DNA from: Climacteris rufus
Lineage: Eukaryota; Chordata; Aves; Passeriformes; Climacteridae
NCBI GenBank assembly: GCA_013398175.1
Contig: VZRZ01004225.1
Coordinates: 9,053-73,052 of the forward strand
Reading direction: 5' to 3'
DNA length: 64,000 nucleotides
How positions within the stretch are numbered: position 1 is the first letter of the stretch; each line of letters begins with the position of its first letter. Below, piece by piece: positions 25,291 to 39,000 of the stretch. The notes beneath the pieces are model-generated. The model was not told the origin of the DNA. It saw nothing but the letters and a program-made list of their open reading frames with translations, and made no database searches. The translations under genes were made by a program, and so were the position numbers.

Positions 25291-26621
25291 TTGCAGGTTG
25301 AGTTGCAGGTGTATTTTTTCACAGACTGGTGTTTTCAGGCAAGGCACAACTATGACAATGTGTTAGAAAAATACAGTCTTTTCCTTAGCTCTCAGTCATC
25401 CTTTAATAGATTACAAAACCAGTTATGTTTTTGTTGTTTGGAGTTTTTTAAGTAAAAAAGCCCCTTTAGCATGGTAATAACCTTGAGGGGCAACTCACCA
25501 TAGTCTAAATGAGACCTTCTGGACGGCTTTTTTCGGTCTTTCTGTGGCCCCTTGAGTAACTCAGCCCAAGCATGACAAACCCATCCTCACTCTCCGTGAT
25601 TTTTTCCACATCATTTGTGTCCCTAAGGAAACTTTTAGTCTTACTGCAGACCAAGCATTCTGTACAGGCATAGTGACATTTGGCATCTGTAACACACCCC
25701 CTAAGCCCTAAAGTCACCCCAAAGAACAGCAGTGCCACTGGTGAGGAAATACCACCCAAGCAGAAGAGATGGAGCCGGGAAATGCTGACAAACATGATCA
25801 GTAGGGGAAAAAGAGTTACATTTGAGGCAGAAAGGCAACTACTAAGGTAAGGGGAAGCATTACCAGACTCAAACAAGGAAATGAAAAAATCATGAGAGAT
25901 AACGGGAAGAAAGAACCATTGTGGCTCATGAAAATTTGGGGGTTAAGGAGGAGCAGATTCCACTTTCAAGTGCCAAAGCCTGCTAGAACATCTGCCCAGC
26001 AGGCTGAGGAGGTCCTTGGCAGAGGGATTACACATCAGTGCTCATCTTTGCAGCATTATACCCCACAAATAGTGCTCATTTGTTAGAGGACATCTTTGTA
26101 TCAGTTGCTGTCTGCTGGTTTACAACATGACAAGCTACCATATCTGATCATATCTACCATATCAGATGCATATCTGACCACAATGGAAAAATTATTATAC
26201 CAACACATCCAATTTTCACTCTTTACATGTACTTGCATGTAAAGCATTAGATAACTTTCTGGGTATCGGTGCTGTTGTCATCAAAACATTTGCTCTCATT
26301 ATATTTTAATAGTAAAGTATCTAACTATAAATGTCTACATGGACACTGCCATAAACAAAGATGCATCCTTCAAAGTATGTACTTATATATACTATGAGCT
26401 AATCCTGCTTCCCTTGAACAAGAAATTTAGAATTGGGCCCTGACATAGAAATTTCACTAGTAATAAAAGCTTCAGCTGACCTGAGGTGAAGTGGGACAAA
26501 CATTTCTACAGCTAAGCACCAGTGCCCTCAGTCAGCACCCAGAACGAGCAGCTGTCTGAACCCTCTGTTGAAAAATGTGATTTCACTGGAGACATCCAAC
26601 ATGGCACTGGCACGCTCTCGG

Positions 26622-26664
26622 TGGCACTTGGTGACCATCTCATGGCACTTGGCAACCATCGTCA
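26622..26664 (+). repeat. Two-unit 21-22 bp tandem duplication
   Basis: TGGCACTTGGTGACCATCTC is followed directly by a second copy beginning TGGCACTTGGCAACCATCGT. The preceding bases contain a further degenerate TGGCACTGGCAC. It is a minor local duplication in intergenic DNA. Confidence 0.8.
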
Positions 26665-29109
26665 GTGCTCACCAGCAGCTCCTCTCTCTGCCCATGAGCT
26701 TCTGCAGGCAGGAGGAAGAGGAAGAACTCTGCAGGCTACTCTCTCCTTCACTCAGTGCTCTTACTCAACACCAGGCACTCTCCACACTCTGATAAGAACA
26801 AGGAAGAGAGCCCATGTTAAACAGAGTATTACCGTGTGAAGCAACCCTCCTAGCACACACAGGAGGGCATCAGACTGGGAATTTTCAGAAGGTTACAATC
26901 CTAATATTACAAGTCCCTTTATTTTGGCATTTCCTTCCTTCTAAGTGCTTAACTTTGCAATCTTAATGTTATTCTCATTTTCATTACTTTATTAGCTGGC
27001 TAATTTTAAGCTTTTTTACACAACTAGAATCACTGCCCAAGACTCATTCACAAAAAAACGTGGGATTTTGTGAGATGCTACCAAGAAGACAGCACAGAAA
27101 GGCCTGTGTAGCTTTACAAATATACATGCCTTTTATATTCAATATTTTCTATTTTATAGATATATTTTTATTAAAATATCCTGTTTACTTGCTGAAAGTC
27201 AATCTAATCTTGCATTTTGTCTCCTACAGTGGCCAAAAGCAGGTGCTTGGAGAAAAATACAGGAACAGGAAAGCATAAAGTAAATATTCTAACATTTAAT
27301 TCTAAATATTCTCTCAACAGTCCTCTTTGGCTCAGGCAATTCCTGAGTGGTGTCATTTGATTCAATAGATTTAATAGATTGGCTTTTCTATCCATTACCT
27401 TTTGACCTCTTGCAAACATGCAGCATCTTCAGGAGATTCTGAAATATGGTGAAGGAATTGGAGTGCTTGTCTGGAGAGCAGGAAGTCCAGAGCTTCAGGC
27501 CATGCTCCAATGAGAGCTTATCTTTCCCATGAAACAGCCACTGAGTAGCTGTGTGCAGGGACTGGAGCTGACACCACTTCTTCTGCATAAATCTTGTCCC
27601 AGTTGTTCTTTTTTCCACCACAAAAGAAAATTTGAAGAGTCTACCTGAAGCAGCACCTTGTCAAAGTGTGTGACGAATGGCTCACTGGCCAAGGTGCTTC
27701 CAAGACACATTGGGAGGAAGGGATGCAACTTCAGATCCTCAGTGTGATAACCACTGACCTGTTGTAAAAAGGAGAGCACAGATTGTTTGTCAGGAAAGCA
27801 CCAGCTGCCCCAGTACACCAAGCCCACTCCAGCCAGTCCCTGCAGGATAATGGGCTGAAGATGCCCAGAACCTTGGGTCTGCATGAGGGCTGAAACACTG
27901 GATGCTCAGCAGCCGAAGTCCTTTGCCACACGATCCTGTGGCATTCCCAGACTTCAGGCCAAGGTCAGCCAGCCACTGAGAGGTAGCTCTCATTGTCACA
28001 ACATTGAACTGAAGTGTCTGAGTCCTGCCCAAGTCCTATGATTGCATCCCATCTAGAGCTGGATGCACACTCACAGTCATCACTCTGCCATTTCCACTGC
28101 TTTGCCTTAACTAAAAGCCAATGAAGAACCTTTAAAGCTGTTCCTACAAGACAATATGATAATAATATTTAAAAGATATAATATTATTGAGCATGAATTA
28201 ACTATTAACATTACTACTTCAACACACTAATAACATTTTAGAGTACCTTTAATAGCATTTTCATTTTAAGAGCAATAATCAGAAGAATCACCTGCTTCCC
28301 CTACCAGATGTCAAGGAACAAAACAATGTTTCCTTTTCTCATTACGAGACTCACCATGAGAAGAGTGCAGCCTTGTAATGGTTTCTAGCAGCTGCTGCTG
28401 AAGGGACTGGGAAGGACGGAGATAGCAGGTTATCAGGAAAATACACAGAGGAAGCAAGGCCAAGGGCAGTGCTGGAGAATCCAAGTGACATTGCCAGCAT
28501 GCATGTGCCAAGATGGTGAAATGTGGGTCTACAGCAGGTGACATTGCTTGTCTCAGAAGAGAATGTGCAGTCAGACTGAGCAAGGGGAGAGAGGTTTACT
28601 CTGAAACACACAGTGACGTAAGGGCACAGGGTAATGATGCAATGCAAACAGGCTAGAGGCTTGGGTCAGCAGGTCCTGTACATTGCTTCTCCCAAGTGTT
28701 TGGTTTAGTCAATGGTGCACAGGACAGGTTAAAAACACCTGCATGGAGCTTTCTAGCATTCACATCGATTGGCAGTGAGGAGCAAACATGATGTTTGCTC
28801 ACAGTAACTCCAAACTTCTCACGAAGGTGGAGCACAGGGGCCCCATCCTTCGACAAGACACCCTGCAGACAAGACTCCCCCACCTTTGGGCTCAAGCTCT
28901 TTTGCCACTAAGGATCTCTGCAATTCACACATTGATGGCATTTCTATTAGATCTAAGAGAAGCTGGAAGATTTAGCTATCCACTTACAACTGCCTTGAGA
29001 CTTGGGATATTTTTCAAAGAATGTGAAAATCCCTTACCCAGAACATCTTGAGAAAGCTTGAAGGCCTTTCAAGTAATTGTGGAGGAGATTACTAGAAGTT
29101 TATGCATTG

Positions 29110-29177
29110 GCTAGAGATTAAGAGTTGGACTCAATGATCCTTGTGGGTCACTTCAAACTCAGAATGTTCTGTGATAA
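29110..29177 (+). mobile_element. CR1 LINE 3'-terminal fragment
   Basis: The sequence follows the CR1 3' end closely: GAGTTGGACTCAATGATCCT, then TGTGGGTCACTTCAAACTCA, then a degenerate ATTCTGTG terminal repeat. Only the last 60-70 bp are present, on the plus strand. Confidence 0.8.
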
Positions 29178-29639
29178 ACTGTGAATATATCTGCTCATTA
29201 TCTGTGAAGAGTTTCTTGTCTGTAGAAGGCTTTTTGCATTCGTTCTTATATGTTTAATGCTTTGTTTTCTGAAGATTTAAAGTATGGTTATTTTCAACAA
29301 TTCTATGGTTATTTTTACCAATTTGTACCTCTCACTTGTAATACTAGACAGCAGGAAATCAGTGAGAGAGTCACACTGAGTGACATGGACTTCCCCAAAG
29401 AGGCATCAGGTGACCAGGAACAAGCTTGATGCTTCAGCATCCTAACTCATCCAAATAAGACTCCTGGAAACAAAAGCTTTTCAGCTGTGCCCATGGATGC
29501 TGTGCCAAACGCCAGCAGACTTGGACTGCACCACACAGGGCCATTATTGAGCTAGAACACAACAAGAATGCTGACTTTACATCGTCAAGGAGAGAAGAAG
29601 AGTGCTTTGCAAAGACATACCTTGGCAGTCTAAGGAAGG

Positions 29640-30030
29640 AAACGCGGCTATATCGCTTTTGCTGTAAAGGCAGTGCTGTTGGCCCGGAGACACGCTGCCG
29701 TCTCCGCGGATCGGTACGGCTGGAAGGAGAGCCTGGCGGGCCCTGAACCCAGCCATTCCTGCCAAGCAGCGACGGCCTCTTGGAGGGGACGCTGCATCCT
29801 TCTACAGGGCTCAGGCGCCACTAGAGGGAAACCCAGCACCGCCCTCAGCCCTCCCCTGAGCTTCCCAGGGAAAGGGGCGAGCGGCGGGGCGAGCAGCGCT
29901 GGCTGGGCTGGCCAGCTCCTCCCGCGGGGCCGCCGCTTTGCCCGGCCCCTTCTCCTTCCCTTTTGCCCCTGCTCAGCAGCCGGGAGGAGACGGAGGGGGT
30001 GCCGCACCAAACATCCGGGGGGAGTAAACA
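29640..30030. promoter_or_regulatory. Orphan CpG island with CTCF-like motif
   Basis: About 390 bp of GC-rich, CpG-containing sequence stands alone in AT-rich DNA, 11.9 kb upstream of NFKBIA. It contains CGCCACTAGAGGG at about 29,816-29,828, matching the central CCACYAGRKGG core of the vertebrate CTCF motif, though the bases after the core diverge. A plus-strand and a minus-strand frame of about 130 codons each are open but resemble nothing known. It could be an insulator, an enhancer island or a noncoding RNA promoter. Confidence 0.5.
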
Positions 30031-33000
30031 GCAAAGGACGCAGGGGAAGTAATAATAAACTCAACTAAGCTAAACTTGTTAACTAAACTAAACTAAAATG
30101 TGTTACTTAAATACAGTCATAATAGGAGCGACTGCTGAGAGGGATGCTAGAGTTTCTGAGGGTAGATGAGTACCTCCTCTCTCAGACCAGTAGTCACAGC
30201 TCTTAATTTTAATTTAATATTAGCCAAAAAACGGCTTCCTCCTAGTTCTCTTCATCTTATCAGTACAGAAATCTTCCCCGCAGTCAGGAACCCCTTGACC
30301 CATTTAGCTCCTAAAAAGATAGTACTGTTCCAAACAGCTACTGAATTGTTTGTTAGCAACAAGATAGCTATCTAAGGACTGAGCAATGACAAAAAAGTTA
30401 CGAGAATTATCATTACCATAATCATCACTGTAGCATACTACACCTAGCTTGTGTAATAGGCATGTTTCCTCCTCAGATCTTGTCTTTAAAGAAAACAATG
30501 CCAAGTTTTTTACCACATCCATAAATTATCTAAGTAATGAGAGTGAAAGGCAAAGTAGCAAAGGCTGCAGTTGATAGAGAAATATTCAGACAAGATTAAA
30601 CTACAGCTAAGAAGTACAGGAATATTTCAGAATGTGATGTAGCACAGCGATAAGAAATTAGATTTTACATTAAATTCCACATGAATAAATACACTATACA
30701 GCACCTGAGGGGGAAAACCTATATGTGTCACAGACTTTAAATGAATGGTTTTACTAGGAAATTAATTTCAGAACCATGATGGATACTTGAGATCAGGGTT
30801 CCATGGTGGGAAAAACACCAGAAAGAATTATCAGAATTAATAGAAACAAACAGAGAAAAAAAACGAGAAAACATCATCTTTCTATAAATTCTTCTTATCT
30901 ACAGTTTGTACTCTGTATTAAAAAGATAGCCAGAAAAAAAATAGGTTCTGTAAAAGGTAACCAGGTATAGAAAGGTTCTAATTTGAGAAAAAAATAACTA
31001 GGATAGAAGCAGGACTAGCTGAAGCTTGGAAAGGAGAAAGCAGAGGGTGGTGACAACCCAGTCACATCACAGGTGCCCTAAAAAGGAGAAGAATAAAATC
31101 TCATTCCTTGTTTCACTTAACAGAAGCGTTCCTTTTTCTTAATTAGAATACCACTTATTAGTTTTAAAACAAGCACGAGGGATTTTTGGTGCAGTTTTCT
31201 GTTCAGCATCATTGTCACAGGATTGTCATGGAGATCAAAGATGTGGTGAAGTCCGGCAAGAGATTAGAGAAATTCACTGCAGCTTCTAAACAAAGGTGAA
31301 TGGAAAGTTCCTAAACCTCTGGAAGCTGGATGCACAGTCCAGGAGTGGGACCATTACATATTTGTCTGCTTATATTTTTCTTGCCTAAATGTCTTCAGTT
31401 GGCCAGTGTCAGAAGGGGAGTGCTGGTCTACATGACCTAGCATGGTGTAGACAAGTGGGAAAACTGGATCACAGCAAGGCTGTGATTTTCTGAAGTTCAT
31501 ATGCAATTTAGGTTGGAGCTGGGAACTGACTTCACACCTACAAACCATCATATCAAGAATACAGCAATACATAACCACAGGGGCAGTTTCCCTGCACAAG
31601 TGTGTGCCAGAGTTTCACTTGCTGGTCTGGAAATGAACCAGGCAGTAAAAGCGATTAGCAGTGGAAAGACACTAGACAGCTGTAATTATCTAAATGCCTT
31701 CCTATTAACCATGTGAGAAACTAAATCCTCACAATCACAGTCATTAGTAAATGCAAAGGACAAACTAACTACATGAAGTTTCATTTGATTAGGCAGAAGA
31801 ATTCTACTCCAATATGATTATGTTACACAGAATTACCTAAAAAAAATAAACCAAGTCTGCCTCAGAGAGCAAATGAATGTTAATACTTGCAGACAAGCAG
31901 AGAAGCTCTGTCCTTCTGGTGCAAAGGCTTCTCCTACCAACAGCACGGCCAGGCTCCCTCAGCTGATGGTGACTGTTCTCTGCTCCCTGGGGTGACTCCT
32001 GTTCCCACTGCTAGACTTGTGGATGGTGAGTGCAAGAGGGGCAGAGCCAGACCTGCTGCAGCACATCATGGGGATTCACTTGCATATTACCCCACTTAGA
32101 AAACCCTTCAATGCCATAGCGAGAACAGACAGCAGGCAGTGGGAGAAAGTCGCCTTGTTGATGCCTGCACTGTTTTTCACCTGAGATAAAAACGTGGTTC
32201 AGTGGACAGAGCATCAGTGTGAGAGGCCTGAGTGCAGCCTGACAGCTGCTCACCTCAGAGGTGCTGGGTTTTAGCCACCCCTGGCACACCATGTTGCAAA
32301 AGTGCATCACCGGCCCCTACGCCAGACACACTCACTCCTTCCTGCCTTTGCAGAGCACGAGGACAGCTAAGCATAACAATTGCTACAGAGATGTGAAATT
32401 AGTATGGCAGGCATAAGCTTGCAGGGCAGGCTGCCTTCTTGGTACCTTTGCTAATTCCTTTCTTGAAATACCGATAAAGAACAAACTTTTCTGAATTAAT
32501 CTTTTCCAAGAACCTATAGGTATGGACCAAGGTGGGTGTGTTGGCAGTGGGGATGGACAAGCTCACTGCACCTTTAAGGGAAATGTGAGGGCAATTCCAG
32601 CATCAAGTCGAATCCCACTGGATCTATAACATCCATAATTTCTAGATATTGTGGTGGCAAGCATCATACCAATGTCTAGACACAACAAAATAACATCCAT
32701 ATGTAATAAAATAAACGATTATCACAGTCCACCCAGAACGTGAAACACTTCAGGGAAGACCTGTGTGCCTCCACAGCCTAAGTACCAGTGATGAGGACAG
32801 GAGGAGAGAGTAAAAGCCTGAGCCAGAGGGTCAGTTTCCAACACAAATCACGGTGTGACTTGTTCTTGACTGAAAATGTAGTTGTTGGTTTAAAGTATGA
32901 GTTTCCTCCATATCCCTTTATTCCCAGGCAGAAACATGGATTTTTGGTGTTTGTGTGACTTTGTCCAGTTACCCAGTTTAGGAGATTCAGATCCCTGTGA

Positions 33001-36000
33001 GACCCTTCAGGCAAGGAGGCAGAAAGGAGAATGTAGCCTCTCCTGAGAGGCTTCACCACACCATTTCTGTGTGGGCGTAAGTCTCTCTGAAGTCCATGAA
33101 AACTGCCTGCCCAGATGAAGGGTACCTAAACATCATCTCGGCACTGTTCTCCTGCTCTGCAGACTAAGTAGGGGGCACTGCCATGTGCTGTTGGCAGGTT
33201 GGGGACCCCATGTACACAGGGTCCACAGGGTACTCAGATGACCAAGCATCTGGCCAGTGTTCCACCCCATCCTGTCCAAACACTGCAGGTGAATTCTTTA
33301 TACATAATCAAATAAAGCAGAAAGTTATTAGATTTGAATTAGCATTCATTAACACAATTGATTGTGTTGATTTAGTCATCTAAATGGTCAATGCTAGGAC
33401 GTTTGGATAATTATTACTGTTTAGTGATATTTCTTCAGCTAATTGTTTTTATTGAATGACTCACTTTGATGATGCAGCTGAAACTAATGTGCAGCTGAGC
33501 TCCCAAGGAGAAGGCTTTTATCTGCCCAATCCACCTCCCAGAGGCTCCGTCCTTCCTGTAAGACAATGCATTTTGGTGTCTCTGGATGGTCCTTAGGAAA
33601 GAAACCATCTGGGAAATGTTCCTGCCTCTGCCAATGCATGTTTGATCATATGCGGTGTGATTTCCTGGCAGCTCACCAGGATTAAAAAAACCCTGAGCTA
33701 AACTAAGCTGAAATGCTTTTTTTCCAAACTCCGCTTGAGTGGGTGCCACCTGTGAGGGCAGCAGTGCAACAGCCCAGTAAGCTATTTCCTCCTCCACCCT
33801 CTTAAGCACACCCCACCCTTGCCCCTGTGAGCTAAGACCAAGCTTATGTTGCCCTCCTGCTCCTCCTCCACAGAGAGGCTCACCTCACTTCCCCACTGCC
33901 CCAAAGCCAGGCTGAGCCCCTGCCCTGCAGCACTGGCTGCCTACCTGGCAGGGCTCATGCAGTGGTCAAGCTCTGGACACATCTTCCCACATGTGTCCTT
34001 CACCACATTCAGAAGGTCACAGCCAAGCTGCTGCCTGCACAACACTATGGCAATGTAGAGAGATCAGAGCTGATGTTAAAGTTTTCCCACGTGGAGCTAT
34101 CTGGAAAAGCCCAAATGGGCAGACCACTGCTCCAGCAGCAAGAGTTCCTGTAGGCTCCTGGGATGCAAGGATACTTTGACTGTGATGACTTCTGTCTCCC
34201 AAAGAACTGCAGCTGGCGAGGATACCAGAGGTAGCTGCAATGGCCATAGTGGGATGCTGGGCTTTGGGAGGCAGAGGATGCAGCCAAGAAGAGGGTTCGT
34301 GTCTGTGAATGCAGGAGAAGAATTAAATAGTGTGACAGTCCAACACTTCTTTCAGAGAGGATGCCCCACAGCTTCTCTTTAATGCTCTGGGGAAAATCCC
34401 TCCCTCCCACCTCACTTCCCTTGCTGTCTTTCCCACAAACGTGTTTCAGAGTCTCCATGAATCTTCCTGACTTAAGCATAAGGCCAAGCTCATGACCCTA
34501 AGCCTGTTACCAGAGGTCAGTGTTTTCCCAGGCAAGTTATATTTTTGCCTGCTCAGAAATTTGGTCTGGAAAGAACTCAAGGATAAGTTTCCACCATTTG
34601 TACAGAATTCCTGGACATCTAGGGATGGCCAGCACCATGTGCCCTCAGGGCTACGCCACGGGCAGACCCTCCAGACGTCACCACAACACATACACAGGAT
34701 GGGGAGTTCACAGAAGAAGTGAATCTACTGCCTGTGCATGAACTGTCTTTCCAAGAAAGGCAGGGGCTTAACCTGGAGAGGTATTTCTGTCTGGGAAACA
34801 CCACAACCATAAGTTAGTAAATAACTTCCATGAAATCTGAAGAAATCAGAGCCCTAAAAGGCATGTCCTAAATGAAAAGTCATCCTAGGGATGGATACAA
34901 CCTTGGAGAGAAATAAATTTAAACTCCTTAGAGGCTGGAAAATCAGTGTTGCAATCTCTGTCTGCTTCCTTTTCCTTCCCCATACAGCTGCAATAATGAA
35001 CCACTGGTCCCGGCCCACTCTGTAAGATGCAGTGTTACTTCCCGTTCCCCTTTTCTACGTGCAGCTCAGGTACCACAGGAGCGGCAGGAACAGCCACCTT
35101 CCGACTACCGGCTGGGCAGCAGAGGTGAAGCAGCACCACACGATGGCACTGCTCATTTCCTGGCTCCCACAGGTGATGGTGGCCCCGAATTTACTGCCAG
35201 TCATCACCTGCCCTGGGAGAGGTCATGCTCAGAGTAAACAGTTGGCTGCATGAAAATAAGTGGGAATAAGAGGGAAAAAGAGCCGTGCAAGAAAAATGAG
35301 GATTTTATTAGAACCTGGTCTAGAGAACCTGTGTCCTGGGATGGCAGGAGATACTTGGAGCATGAAGAGCATGGGTTGTATTTAACCTCTCTCGGCCTGC
35401 TTTTAGCCTCTCTTGTAAGTCAGAGTTCATCTTCCACTCCTCTAAATGCCCGTTGGAGCTTTTCTCCGAGGTTGCTCTCCTGCAGAGAATAACTGTGGTA
35501 CCTCATGAGCTGCAGCCCAACTCTCATCAAGAGCCATTTGTTTAGCAAGAAGAAGGGGATCGGCTGGACCAGGACAAGGCACCAGAAGCGCATCCAGCCC
35601 TTGGCAATACTGCATGCTCCCTGCTGACACGGCCAATTATCCAGCTCTGAGCACAGCTCACAACCATGCCAGAAGAAACTTAGGTTAAAACCTTGGGAAC
35701 TTCCCGAGGCGAGTCCAAGAACATCCAGATGGGCGTTTTGCACTGAGATATCTAAAAGTCAAGCCCCTCATAAAACGATCTCAGCAGAAGCTGCTGCCGA
35801 CATCCCTTGCCAGTCTCAGGCAATTTGTGGATGGCAAACTGGGATTACCACACCCGGAGCCATGCAGTCTGCCAGGCTTTGTGACTCCAAAGGACTTTCA
35901 CCAGGAGAAGGAGCAGAGAGCGAAGAGCAGAGAGCCTGCCTTCCTCCAAAGAGGGTGTGCACAGGAGGAGCTGACCTCGACAGTCCCTTGGCTGGCAGTC

Positions 36001-39000
36001 CCTGGGCTTTTTCAGAAAGCACACAGCCCAAAGTTCATCTGCTGTTGTTGTGGGTTTTTCCTCCCAGGGTTATGCCGTTAGTATTATCTAGCATTTCCTG
36101 CTTCCTCCCCTGGCAGCTCCCCTGCTAGCCCAGACTCACAGCTACAGCACTCAGTTCATTAGCCCCTGTGTTTGCCACATCCGTCCCCAGGGAAATCCCT
36201 GGGCCCGCATGCAGTTCAGCTTCTAATTGAGGCTTGCCGTGAGCCTGTCTGCTGCGCTTGGTTCCCACTGTGCACAGAGGAGCAGTGTGCTGACTTTTTA
36301 TGTTTGTCCAGGATTATTTGCACACACAAACTTTAGGCACAGGGATTGCACAGCAGCATTAGGGGTTCAGAGCAAACTACGCGCTGAAACAGACAGCTCT
36401 CACTGCCCCCATGCAGCCTGGCTCTGACAGCCCCAGAGTAAGTTACTTAAGGTCCCCAATTTGCTCAAAATACCGTCTAGTGCCACAGAGAAATTTGTAT
36501 CCAGATCCAGTTTTGACTGTCGTTGTAATCCAGACAGGAAGGAAAGCAGCTCCCTGCTTTGTGCAACCCTGCTGGCTGTCCACACTATCGCCCTGCCAGG
36601 CTCAGCTATCCCTCCCAAATGCTCACCAGCTCAGTTTTCTGCATGGTCTCACTGTTCCCCCCTCTCCACTTTGCAATATTCCTACTTGGTGGGAAGAACT
36701 AAAGACTGTAACATTATCAAATGTCACAGCTGTCTGCAGGGGGGAAGTCCCGTTTTAATTATTAGCATGCTCCCAGTTCATATTTTCCCCATCAGGTGCT
36801 TCCACTCTGTCTGCAGCCACATAGTGGGCTGTACTGATGGGGAGCAACATTATTGCTGGAGGGAAAGTAGTAACACAAGCTCGAGAGACCTGCCTTTACT
36901 TCTCTCTCCCCATAACTCTTCTTTCCTACATGAAACACATGTGGCAGCAAGCTTTGCTGCATCAGGCAGTGAGCATCAGCTTAAAGGTGTTTGAGCAACA
37001 TGCTGTAACAAAGATTCCACATGAAAAATGAGAATGACACCAGAGAAAGCATCTTCCAAGTGGCAGCAAATTTCAAATTACTTGACTTATATTTATCCTT
37101 TAGGCATAATAACAAAAGCAGTTTAAACTGATATAGTATATCTCATCCCTAAGGATCCCCAGAAATGCAACCAATTGATACACAAACAGTCCACAGTTCA
37201 TGCAGAGAAATACAGACCTTCCCAGGGATACAATACATCAGTTTAAGACATGCCAAAAATAAGCTGCAGTCAAAAAATAAAACCAGACTAGTGTAGCCAA
37301 CCAGAACTCCAGATCCATTAGACTCTGGTCAGGACACTGCAGCTAACTCTATTTTTGTGGCTGTGGCACATGGGTAGGACTTTAAATGCCCTAATTTGGA
37401 CCTTGGCTTTACGTGCCAGAAATTACCCCGCTGCACACTATTTGCTTGGATATTATATCAGCTTGAATATGGTGGAGAAATGCTTCCTACTGCCTCTGCA
37501 ATCCTGCTCTTTGGAGTATCTGACCGTCCCGTAATAACCTCTGACGAAAAGGTCTGAGGAGGTAGGGAGACAGGCCACATGGCACACATAACACCTTCAG
37601 TCCTCATCCTGGCTGACAAAAACGGACTTTGCATAACTTTCCTATCTCTCATTTGGCTGTTTTTTTAAAGCTTTCAAATTAGTTACTCACACTATTATTA
37701 GAAAGCAGGAGGGAAATACATTTTCCTTGTTTACCACTGGACTACTTGTTCAGAGCTGCCTGGTTCTTATCTCTGTAGCAGCAGTAAATAGGAGACTGAG
37801 ATATGTGGATTTTAACTGCAAAATATGATCAGAATGACAATGTTAAGTGTGCCCTGGCTTCCCTTGCACTAGCAAAGTCCATAGATTTTTAAAGCAACAA
37901 ATCAGAGTTCTATTCCATGGGGTGTCTGCGTGTGCACGTACATGTACAGACAGCAGGTCTACTTCACTGATTTGCTTTGCTTTTGGCTTTAACAGCCTGG
38001 GCCAAGATCTTGCTAGATGTTGTTAACTACCTTTCGTGGTAGATTTACTGGGAGCCATGAACAGTCTTCAAGATTAAATAAGAGGAAACAGTTAATAGGT
38101 ATCTGCAGCAGCAATCACAAAAGGATGAAGTTGAGAGACCAGCTCTGGTAAATCAACAGCACTAGACGGTTGTCATGATTAGTGTGGCAATCAGGAAATT
38201 ACAATTTAATGTGTTTGCTGGAGGAAGCAGCACGAGAATCCCTTACGTACTTTTAAAACTGATTAAAACCCCACTGCCCCTTTTCAGTATTCAGACACTT
38301 GAGGCTGCTTCTAGGAGATCTGCCAGCTGCTTTCTGCAAGGTAGACTAAAAACAAACTTCACGTCCCTGCAGCACCACAGCCTTGTCAGTTGAGTGCTCA
38401 GGGCACCCAAAGTGGGGAAGGCTTTTGCAAAACCTAGCTCTTAAGTTTAAGGTGGAAAACCACCTCCTGTGATTATAGCCTTTACATTGTTAAAGTGACT
38501 TTTAGGTAGACCTTTGGCCTTGAAGTGCCTGCTGGACCAGGCAGCAGAGACTGTTAACATAATCCCAAATTAAAAATGCAGAGAATGTTAATCTCCTCTC
38601 AGGACAGTAAGTACAGAAAACACTCCTGTGCAATTAATGCAGACATACCAGAGGTATTAAACCAGAATGCACAAGCAGACAAAGAGGGTTCCGGTTGGCA
38701 CAGATGACTGCAGCATTCATGAAATTTTGCTTCTGCTTCAGCAGGGCCAACCCCTGTCCCTGGATAGGTACAGCTGCTTCATCCCCTGCGGGGCAGGTCT
38801 GAGCTTCCCATAACAGCAACACTTGGGTGAGAGGCCACACAGGAAACCAGAATTGTGATAGGCTCCACCCTATATCCAAAAAGCTGAGTTTGTTTCTTTC
38901 TATTCTCTTTCCCTTGTGGACCATGTAGAAAATTGTATAGAAAAACTGCTAAAATGTGATAGTTCTCAAAAAAAAGAAGGACAGTACTCCAACAGCACAA

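Larger units (their letters stand above)
22471..29639. other. Intergenic stretch, no recognisable gene
   Basis: About 7.2 kb with only short open frames of unconvincing composition. It includes an AT-rich motif-dense block at 24,170-25,290, a small two-unit tandem duplication at 26,622-26,664 and a CR1 tail at about 29,110-29,177. No RNA gene is visible. Confidence 0.65.

Noticed and set aside
26135..26182. Cluster of ATATCTGA/ATCAGAT repeats suggesting a hairpin
   Set aside because: The arms pair over only about seven bases with mismatches beyond. It is too weak for a structured RNA claim.
28155..28195. AATAATATT/AATATTATT inverted repeat
   Set aside because: A short AT-only stem in AT-rich DNA, expected by chance.
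29648..30068. Opposed frames of 131 and 138 codons in the 29.6 kb island
   Set aside because: They mirror each other across strands and show only GC-driven composition.
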